From the IMG/VR virus record IMGVR_UViG_3300019360_000102, positions 1 through 52,400 of that record: a stretch of 52,400 nucleotides of DNA; one strand, given 5' to 3'. Both the position numbers and the translations under genes were made by a program. Shown here in pieces: positions 47,258-52,400 of the stretch. The number at the start of each line of letters is the position of its first letter. Position 1 is the stretch's first letter. Under the pieces are notes generated by a model, which worked only from the letters and a program-made list of their open reading frames with translations, ran no database searches and was not told the DNA's origin. Source of the DNA: a virus.

Positions 47258-48910
47258 GCGAGAGCCAGGTTCAGGCTGGTAGGCTCGGGTGAGGTCCATG
47301 TCGGGGAGCCGCTTCCGGAAATCGTGAATGTCGATTCGGTATATTGACTGCAATCCTCGCCACCCTGGTTGGTAGTTGGATTCGTAGAGGTCACGGGCGC
47401 ATTCCTTTGTTGGGCAGCCAAGGATGATCTTGTGCTCGTCGAAACGGCCGGTCGTAGGGTCGACCTGGTTTACGATCCAGACATTGTCCGTATGAAGATC
47501 AGGTCCGATGAACACGTCCAGGTGATCCCCGTCGGCGCCTTCGGTCTTTTTCAAATAGCCGTAATGGGCCTTCATCTTGATCGCCCACTTGACGCCTTGG
47601 CGGTCCACGCCTCGGCGCCATGATCCCTTGGGGTTCTCGATGGCGATGTCCAGGCCGTGTAGACGTACATGCCCCTTCCGATAATTTCCAGAATGCTGCT
47701 GCGGCTTGGTCGGTAGCTTCTGACGGTTTTTCTCAGAAGTGGCTGCGCGATGGGCAGCTAGGTCGAGTTCCTTCTTGGTCCGTACGGCCGCGGCCATCTT
47801 GCCGAAGCTGCCCGATAACGCGGTCGATACCCCGGGGTTGATGCCGGGCATCTCGCTATGGATGACCGCACGAATGTCGTCGGCCAGCTGCTCCAAGGAT
47901 TCGTTGATGTCGATGCCGGCGTCGAACTGCTGGTTGAGGAACAGCGCGATAGCGATCAGGTCCTCTTTGGAGAGATCCTGGCCAGCCTGGTCGGCCGCGC
48001 TGCCCGGCGGGGGTCCCAGGTCGGGCGTGTCTTGGAAGGCGGTGTCAGGGGCAGGTCCTTGGGCGGTACCACCGAACTGTTCGCTGGCGCCCGCTAGGCT
48101 GCCGGCCTGAAACGCGCTGGCCATCTTCCTGTGGGACAATAGATCCGGCATGGTCTTCTGGACCGTACTCAGATGCAGGTATGTATCCTTCAGGGCAGTC
48201 CTGATGGATTCCTGTTTCTGAGTGTGTGAGGCACCGGGATCAGGCTTGCGTACGAGACGTTGATATGCCTTGTCGAACACGCGGCGGTCGTAGCCATCCT
48301 GGTTGGCCTTCAGGATCTCGGACCCCCAGAGTTGCTCCAGCTCCTTCTCGTCGACGCCCAGGTCCTTCATGAGGCTATGCAGTCGCAAGCTGGCCTGTCC
48401 GATGTCCATCTTGAACAACCCGGTCTCCGGCTCCAAGCGAATCCGAAAGCTGTGGCCAGCACCTCGCTTGGTATTAAAATGAGTCTCCAGTTCGCCAGAG
48501 TCTTTCCGGCGCGTGTAGGCGCCGGGCAGTAGGCGGGCCTGGTGGATGGTAGCGTATTCATTTCCGCCGTGAATGAATGTTCCGCGGTTGGTCAGATATG
48601 GAACTTTGGCGACTGTTTGATGTTGTTCATCCAGAAGATTTCCTGTCTTATCATCAAACAGGCGAAAAGTCCCACGGAGCTTGCGATGCAAATAGTCTCC
48701 CTTTAGGAGCGCCTCTTTCTGCTCGTCGATGGTGAACGGCTCTTCGCTATCATATTTAAGATCATGCAGTTCGAGACGAACTCCACCATAGGATTGGGGG
48801 AACTGCCGCAATACGGCTTCATGCATCCCTTTGAAGATGTTGCCGCGAAGCGTGTCATGATCCTCCCAGTCACGCAGCTCGGCCCCATGTGGGTAGATGT
48901 CATCAGCCAT
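47255..48910 (-). CDS. rpoB-like: RNA polymerase beta N-terminal part fused to an InPase domain
   Basis: 551 residues from the ATG at 48908-48910 (a start at 48961 is possible). Residues 104-132 (KVPYLTNRGTFIHGGNEYAT, LLPGAY) match beta [20 protein letters not shown] and RSPGVYF. Residues 150-205 (HSFRIRLEPETGLFKMDIGQ, LHSLMKDLGV) match [20 protein letters not shown] and ILRALGY. A linker (about 258-395) contains a Pro/Gly tract and helices. Residues about 413-533 form an inorganic-pyrophosphatase-like (InPase) domain of polyvalent-protein type: GHVRLHGLDIAIENPKGSW, AHYGYL, GADGDHLDVFIGP (458-470), NQVDPTTGRFDEHKIILG (481-498), YESNYQPGW. The acidic residues suit metal and pyrophosphate binding. 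It is the first polymerase gene in the direction of transcription. Confidence 0.8.
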   Translation of the reverse strand: MADDIYPHGAELRDWEDHDTLRGNIFKGMHEAVLRQFPQSYGGVRLELHDLKYDSEEPFTIDEQKEALLKGDYLHRKLRGTFRLFDDKTGNLLDEQHQTVAKVPYLTNRGTFIHGGNEYATIHQARLLPGAYTRRKDSGELETHFNTKRGAGHSFRIRLEPETGLFKMDIGQASLRLHSLMKDLGVDEKELEQLWGSEILKANQDGYDRRVFDKAYQRLVRKPDPGASHTQKQESIRTALKDTYLHLSTVQKTMPDLLSHRKMASAFQAGSLAGASEQFGGTAQGPAPDTAFQDTPDLGPPPGSAADQAGQDLSKEDLIAIALFLNQQFDAGIDINESLEQLADDIRAVIHSEMPGINPGVSTALSGSFGKMAAAVRTKKELDLAAHRAATSEKNRQKLPTKPQQHSGNYRKGHVRLHGLDIAIENPKGSWRRGVDRQGVKWAIKMKAHYGYLKKTEGADGDHLDVFIGPDLHTDNVWIVNQVDPTTGRFDEHKIILGCPTKECARDLYESNYQPGWRGLQSIYRIDIHDFRKRLPDMDLTRAYQPEPGSR

Positions 48911-49013
48911 GCCGTAAGGGTAGCACCTACTTGGTTTGCAGGTCAATATGCAGTCGCTCATCAGACACGGCCAGATGGGCGACCAACACGGCGAGTTTCT
49001 CGTCAGGGCGGGG

Positions 49014-49820
49014 TCATTCCGGGAAGGAGTCGGAGAATTCCGAGCCAGAGTCGCCGGACACCGCCGGGGTGGCGGGCTGGTTTAGTGTTCGGAGCCTGGC
49101 CTTGCGCATGGCGTCTAGCAGACGATCTCCGACCGTGGGGAAAAGTGTGCCAGCCACGACGGTAGTCGCAAGACCAAACAGTTCCAGCCCAAGATCCCGG
49201 ATGACACTATCCAGCCGATTAGCCACGTTGTTGCACGCGCGTATGTATTTATCATGCTCGGGAGTGCCGACCGGCGGAGGTCCGCTAAGACCGGAAACCG
49301 CAAAGTCTAGTGCAGACTCCAACGCCGTAGTGTTTTGCAGGTGTTGAGAGGTCAAATGAGTCTGCTGGGCCTTGACTATTGCGGCAATCACGTCATCTGC
49401 AGTTTCGCGGCCATTATTAAACATGGCCGGCGACAAATCTTGCGACAAGCAATCCATGCAGAGTTTAGCATGCAGATCCAGATATACCTCTGAGTGAAGG
49501 GAAGTTCGCAACTCCATAGACGTTCGACATTGCCCCTTCCCGGCGGTCAAAGTACCGGCTACTCCTTGCAAGACGTTCTCATACCAAACTTCCACGGTTA
49601 AATCTGGGTGCGACGGCTGGCGCGTAAAATCTGTGAGTAGATCCAAAAGATCCTCCATGCGACCAAACCATGAGACAATGAGGTACTTTCGCGAAGTCTC
49701 GGCAAGTAAAAATTTGAGTCTGCCGAACATTCCGACATCGAACGGAAGCGATGCCGAAGTGCCGAAATTTGCGAATTCGATGGCTACTTGCCACTCTCCG
49801 AACGATTTGAGGTATTGCAT
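49014..49820 (-). CDS. Hypothetical protein, 268 aa
   Basis: A soluble, mostly helical protein (GRLKFLLAETSRKYLIVSWF, MEDLLDLLTDFTRQPSHPDL; ADDVIAAIVKAQQTHLTSQH). A hydrophobic stretch near the end (LELFGLATTVVAGTLFPTVG) and an acidic Ser-rich C terminus (SGDSGSEFSDSFPE) are notable. A CMDC pair occurs at about 136-139. Not recognised. The 103-base gap 48911-49013 before the beta-N gene holds no clear gene. Confidence 0.5.
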   Translation of the reverse strand: MQYLKSFGEWQVAIEFANFGTSASLPFDVGMFGRLKFLLAETSRKYLIVSWFGRMEDLLDLLTDFTRQPSHPDLTVEVWYENVLQGVAGTLTAGKGQCRTSMELRTSLHSEVYLDLHAKLCMDCLSQDLSPAMFNNGRETADDVIAAIVKAQQTHLTSQHLQNTTALESALDFAVSGLSGPPPVGTPEHDKYIRACNNVANRLDSVIRDLGLELFGLATTVVAGTLFPTVGDRLLDAMRKARLRTLNQPATPAVSGDSGSEFSDSFPE

Positions 49821-50167
49821 GCTTCCAGAACTTTCTTACCGATTAGATCATAGTCAGGTTTGTGGCCAGGTATAAGCTTGGCATACTTGTTGATCTTGAG
49901 ATCTCTACCGCCGGTGACTTGCCCAAATACCGCTACATTGAAATTAACAATCAGGCCCCAAAATACCGCAGTGGTGCCGGGTATGGCGGCCGATACCTCC
50001 ACGGCGATGTCAGTGGCAAACCCCAAGCATTTATCCGTTTGAACCCGTACTCCGCATTCGCCGCCCACAGGGACAAAGACTACGTCGGCGCGACGGATAA
50101 GCGCCTCGGCGTACTGCAGGGCCGTATTGGCCCTGTCCCCTCGGAATGCGAACCGGAACAGATTCAT
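49784..50167 (-). CDS. Hypothetical protein, 127 aa
   Basis: The ATG at 50165-50167 has a strong ribosome-binding site (AAGGGTGAC). The sequence MNLFRFAFRGDRANTALQYA then VVFVPVGGECGVRV and AAIPGTTAVFWGLIVNFNVA suggests an alpha/beta fold. Its 3' end overlaps the next ATG by 37 bases. Not recognised. Confidence 0.5.
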   Translation of the reverse strand: MNLFRFAFRGDRANTALQYAEALIRRADVVFVPVGGECGVRVQTDKCLGFATDIAVEVSAAIPGTTAVFWGLIVNFNVAVFGQVTGGRDLKINKYAKLIPGHKPDYDLIGKKVLEACNTSNRSESGK

Positions 50168-50168
50168 G

Positions 50169-50308
50169 TCACCCTTTTGGTTGCACGGTGTATCCCGTAC
50201 CCTCCAAAATCTTAATGGCGCGTTTGGTAGCGTGCAAGATCCGTTTTCCAACTACCGGCAGCGGTCACACCTTTTGGTGCCCCCGTCAAGCAGTATGGTT
50301 GTTTCCAT
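50169..50308 (-). pseudogene. Small ORF interrupted by a -1 frameshift
   Basis: A perfect ribosome-binding site (AAAGGAG, 6 bases) precedes ATG at 50306-50308. The frame METTILLDGGTKRCDRC stops at TAG after 18 residues. The -1 frame continues with VVGKRILHATKRAIKILEG and TGYTVQPKG to TGA, two bases before the ATG of the next gene. Joined, the product would be about 46 residues with a CxxC pair. Either the gene is recently broken, the assembly has an error of one base, or the frameshift is programmed. Confidence 0.5.
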
Positions 50309-50924
50309 TCTTGCTCCTTTCATTCCAGATCGCGAGGTCCATCTCGGCTGGACTTTTACCTTCACGGTCGCAGTAGTACAGGAAGCGGTTCTCCCAAAAC
50401 GTGTACTTGGCCCGGTTACCCGGCGTCACCTTGGGCACCGACTTGCACTTCTTCACTTCACGCATCCAGGCAAGGATATGGGTATCCAGTACTGCGAGAC
50501 GCAAGCCGGGCCGTGAGTGCAGCAGGAAGAAGCGCGCCGTCTTGGGGCCCACACCGAACAGGCTCTCCAGGTTAGCAACCTTCATGTTGACCAGCGCCAC
50601 GTTCTGTGTGTCCCAGGCCAGCTGTCGGAAGCAACGCGCGAGGCGATTGTACTGCCCGAGCTTATGCTGCTTCATGGCGGCGACCAAGGTCGGCGGGGTA
50701 TTGCGGTCCCACTCGCCGTCACAAAGTTGCCGCAGGTAGTCTAACGGCCCCAGGGGCGTGCCGACCAGGTGGGCCAGGAACGCCTTGGTTTTCTCCTGTT
50801 GGACCTTGGCGTTCTTGCCGGCGACCAGGACGGCCAGCAGGAAGAACGCTTCCAGTTCATGCGGGGTGCGATCGAACCGCGTGATCTCCTGAACGTTCAG
50901 GCTGTCGAGTTCTTGATGTGTCAC
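50286..50924 (-). CDS. HhH-GPD DNA glycosylase-like protein
   Basis: 212 residues with a GTG start overlapping the upstream stop. Residues 119-131 (LESLFGVGPKTAR) form a helix-hairpin-helix with Lys 128 at the catalytic position of bifunctional glycosylases. Residues 142-150 (RLAVLDTHI) provide the conserved Asp 147 (cf. VDTHV). The family (endonuclease III, OGG, AGOG) removes damaged bases such as 8-oxoguanine. No iron-sulfur cluster cysteines are visible at the C terminus. In a phage it may repair or edit modified DNA bases; the substrate is unknown. Confidence 0.75.
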   Translation of the reverse strand: MTHQELDSLNVQEITRFDRTPHELEAFFLLAVLVAGKNAKVQQEKTKAFLAHLVGTPLGPLDYLRQLCDGEWDRNTPPTLVAAMKQHKLGQYNRLARCFRQLAWDTQNVALVNMKVANLESLFGVGPKTARFFLLHSRPGLRLAVLDTHILAWMREVKKCKSVPKVTPGNRAKYTFWENRFLYYCDREGKSPAEMDLAIWNERSKNGNNHTA

Positions 50925-51118
50925 CCGAGTCTCTTATGTTTCATACTCTTGCTGCATGGCCAGGTTAACTTTCCGTCATGGGGCCAGCGGACGCCGATGA
51001 GGACGCCGCCGCAGCCTTCCAGCCGGCACTGCTTGAAGCTTCCGGTGGTTTTACCCTTCAGCTCGCCGTCTCTTGAACGTATGACGGTACCTTTAGGATA
51101 AGCAGTGCGGATATTCAT
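50921..51118 (-). CDS. Small protein with three cysteines, 65 aa
   Basis: I chose the ATG at 51116-51118 (MNIRTAYPKGTVIRS). The core (GSFKQCRLEGCGGVLIGVRW, GKLTWPCSKSM) has CRLEGC and a later Cys that may bind zinc. Basic overall. Its stop overlaps the GTG of the glycosylase gene, so the two may be co-translated. Unknown function. Confidence 0.5.
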   Translation of the reverse strand: MNIRTAYPKGTVIRSRDGELKGKTTGSFKQCRLEGCGGVLIGVRWPHDGKLTWPCSKSMKHKRLG

Positions 51119-51266
51119 GGTAGGTCGGTTGAGTCGTTGATAGCCGTACGGATGGTTTCCCGGGCGTCGAGGAATCATCGAATGAAGAACGGCTCGGGCT
51201 GTTCACCGCACGGTGAACGGAACCGGGCTGCTCGTCCTCGTACCGCTCGTAATCGGTGTGGTTCAT
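51093..51266 (-). CDS. Small polar protein, 57 aa
   Basis: The ATG at 51264-51266 overlaps the upstream stop (ATGA). MNHTDYERYEDEQPGSV is followed by a Ser/Pro/Thr-rich, probably disordered tail (SPSRSSFDDSSTPGKPS) ending YHEYPHCLS. The last 26 bases overlap the next gene. The coupled start is the main support; composition alone would be weak. Confidence 0.4.
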   Translation of the reverse strand: MNHTDYERYEDEQPGSVHRAVNSPSRSSFDDSSTPGKPSVRLSTTQPTYHEYPHCLS

Positions 51267-51667
51267 TTGTTGGCGGCTTCGAGGGCTTTGTCCAGCTGGA
51301 GTTGCAGGTTCGCAAGCTGCTGTGCGAGCTCCATCAACGTGGAATGATGCAGCTGCATAACCTTTTGCAGGACTTTGACAATCTCCTGCCAAGCTTCTTG
51401 CTCGGTCAGGTGGATCATGTCGATGCAGCAGCGGTATTGGCTACCATCAGCGCTACAAAGGACCGTCGGTATCAGGGCCTCGGCGTGATCTGCAAAACCG
51501 TACGAGCAAATCGTGACGATTTCAGGTTCGGAAGTATTATAGTTGATCTGCCAAGCATGCCAAGGATACTGCTTGTTTGAGAACAGATTGTGCTTGGCAA
51601 CCTCGGCATCTGGTAAACGCGATAGGGCTTCAGCTCGCTGCTGTTCTAGGCTCTTGAGATTTGACAT
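51263..51667 (-). CDS. Hypothetical protein, 134 aa
   Basis: A helical start (LKSLEQQRAEALSRLPDAEV), a central mixed part (WHAWQINYNTSEPEIVTICS, CCIDMIHLTEQEAWQEIVKV) and a long C-terminal coiled coil (LMELAQQLANLQLQLDKALE). Not recognised. It overlaps the 57-residue gene by 4 bases. Confidence 0.5.
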   Translation of the reverse strand: MSNLKSLEQQRAEALSRLPDAEVAKHNLFSNKQYPWHAWQINYNTSEPEIVTICSYGFADHAEALIPTVLCSADGSQYRCCIDMIHLTEQEAWQEIVKVLQKVMQLHHSTLMELAQQLANLQLQLDKALEAANK

Positions 51668-51700
51668 AACGTTTGATTTGTCGTGTGTGGTGTAAAGCTG

Positions 51701-52126
51701 TCAATGATCATCGTCATTGTAAACTAAGTCGCGCAGCCCGGCCCAAGGTGGCGATGGTGTTACCACGTGGCAATCTTCCGGCAATGGCGGCAGGTCAGAC
51801 ATTTTCAAAACGAAGAAGTCTTCCCTGGAGGTAATCAGGTTTCCATTACCAAGCTGCATTTCAACGACGACGGCTCCCATTTTTTCAGCATACCGCATGG
51901 CTGTGCCACGTTTGGTCTTACTGGGAAAGCACTTAAGGTATTTTAGAGTATACCCGTTGGACAGCCTCGTTTCCCCAGCAGGCTTCACTGGCCTATAGTT
52001 ATATCCGCCCCAATTTGTGAATCGGTCGGCTATTTTCTGTCTCCTATAATCGCGTTCGCGGTAGTATTCTCTACAACGATAGTCCCAACTGTCCCACGAT
52101 TCATATTTTCCGGGGTATGGTAACAT
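51701..52126 (-). CDS. Hypothetical protein, 141 aa
   Basis: I start it at ATG 52124-52126 (MLPYPGKYESWDSWDYRCRE), 5 bases after the stop of the repeat gene. A longer frame reads through the repeat DNA and gives a hydrophobic LIAVA repeat that is almost certainly an artefact. The protein has an Arg/Tyr-rich N terminus (CREYYRERDYRRQKIADR), a central part (GYTLKYLKCFPSKTKRG, AMRYAEKMGAVVVEMQ) and an acidic C terminus. Not recognised. Confidence 0.5.
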   Translation of the reverse strand: MLPYPGKYESWDSWDYRCREYYRERDYRRQKIADRFTNWGGYNYRPVKPAGETRLSNGYTLKYLKCFPSKTKRGTAMRYAEKMGAVVVEMQLGNGNLITSREDFFVLKMSDLPPLPEDCHVVTPSPPWAGLRDLVYNDDDH

Positions 52127-52130
52127 AAGC

Positions 52131-52400
52131 TTAGCTGAGGTCGAATGGTTCAAGCTTTCCGCCGTTGCGATCTCTCCCGTTGACGTCAAAGCCACGGCGA
52201 TCAAAGCCATCGCGATCAAAGCCACGGCGATTAAAGCCATAGACATCAAAGCCACGGCGATTAAAGCCATCGACATCAAAGCCACTGCGATCAAAGCCAC
52301 TGCGATCAAGGCCACGGCGATTAAAGCCATAGACATTAAAGCCACTGCGATCAAAGCCACTGCGATCAAGGCCACGGCGATTAAAGCCATAGACATTAAA
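52131..52400 (-). CDS. Pentapeptide-repeat protein, C-terminal part
   Basis: 89 residues are visible, open at the right edge, ending in TAA at 52131-52133. They consist of 16 tandem five-residue units of the form (F/L/R)-(D/N)-x-x-G (FNRRG, LDRSG, FDVYG, FDRDG), then GKLEPFDLS. Runs of this GFDRxGFD type occur in bacterial and phage proteins of unknown function. The units are hydrophilic and regular, which fits a solvent-exposed repeat structure better than the alternative frame. Confidence 0.65.
   Translation of the reverse strand, partial: FNVYGFNRRGLDRSGFDRSGFNVYGFNRRGLDRSGFDRSGFDVDGFNRRGFDVYGFNRRGFDRDGFDRRGFDVNGRDRNGGKLEPFDLS
52161..52400. repeat. 15-base tandem repeat array
   Basis: Sixteen units of 15 bases (consensus GCGAT-C/T-AAAGCCACG on the plus strand, with GACAT variants), extending past the right edge. 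They encode the pentapeptide repeats on the minus strand. Some larger blocks (for example GCCACTGCGATCAAGGCC and its flanks) recur with a 60- to 75-base period, suggesting stepwise duplication. Confidence 0.85.

Noticed and set aside
51701-52396. A 231-residue protein with a hydrophobic LIAVA repeat N terminus
   Set aside because: The repeat DNA reads more sensibly in the neighbouring frame as hydrophilic pentapeptides with their own stop, and the remaining part has its own ATG at 52126.
52161-52400. CRISPR array
   Set aside because: The 15-base units are contiguous without spacers and keep a reading frame.
1-52400. tRNA genes or an integration site
   Set aside because: No cloverleaf-like sequence, integrase or flanking repeat was noticed by reading; a tRNA scan would be needed to exclude them.

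Overview
The window is part of the genome of a large tailed bacteriophage (Caudoviricetes), probably a jumbo-class phage of a Gram-negative host. The evidence is a long block of virion fibre and adhesin genes, a phage-encoded multisubunit RNA polymerase, many small unrecognised genes, almost exclusive use of the minus strand, and very tight packing in which stop and start codons often overlap (ATGA, GTGA, TAATG). Two proteins carry lipoprotein signal sequences and one gene pair resembles TolQ/TolR or ExbB/ExbD, which points to a host with an outer membrane. I see no tRNA, rRNA, CRISPR array or insertion sequence. Only one gene fragment, at the left edge, lies on the plus strand. It converges with the rest on a shared terminator.

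Layout from left to right; transcription of the minus-strand genes runs right to left. (1) 265-15142 and 18104-22027 hold tail-fibre, adhesin and baseplate-appendage genes. They are built by domain shuffling: a short N-terminal module (INxG..NDGTGD..R.A..K.N.NF.ELY) heads six proteins, an HGF-x-GDVL domain occurs in four, three tandem paralogues carry seven-bladed YVTN-type beta-propellers, one has a beta-helix-like fold, and one carries a tenfold EFLSGxH repeat. (2) 15183-18099 holds a dNMP-kinase-like gene and membrane/coiled-coil genes. (3) 22050-23481 holds a tandemly duplicated small gene with a visible scar of the duplication. (4) 23712-26816 is the catalytic middle of RNA polymerase beta', interrupted by a full intein. 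(5) 26972-30858 holds small genes of unknown function. (6) 30842-32809 is the C-terminal half of beta fused to the N terminus of beta'. (7) 33075-41807 is a mixture: membrane and virion-like proteins, two secreted cysteine-peptidase-like proteins, lipoproteins, a GNAT acetyltransferase, a peptide deformylase and a metallophosphoesterase. (8) 41895-44002 holds a nucleotide-sugar-type enzyme and a three-gene ion-motor-like membrane cassette. (9) 44056-48910 holds the middle of beta, a Nudix hydrolase, a YiiX-like papain-fold protein, and the N terminus of beta fused to a pyrophosphatase-like (InPase) domain. (10) 49014-52400 holds small genes, an HhH DNA glycosylase and, at the right edge, a pentapeptide-repeat protein.

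The main observation is that the phage RNA polymerase genes look like an exploded rpoBC operon. Read in the direction of transcription, four genes spread over 25 kb give beta-N, beta-middle, beta-C/beta'-N and beta'-middle, in the same order as cellular rpoB-rpoC but with unrelated phage genes between them. The second half of beta' (bridge helix, trigger loop) is not in the window and should lie elsewhere. Two additions make this polymerase unusual: a pyrophosphatase-like domain fused to the beta N-terminal piece, and a LAGLIDADG intein placed directly after the third catalytic aspartate of the beta' metal-binding loop.

Hairpins with T-rich tails at about 16257, 26936, 29557, 36624, 37534, 38195, 39829 and 41821 divide the minus-strand genes into several transcription units. 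All identifications come from motif reading alone; no database or structure search was run.
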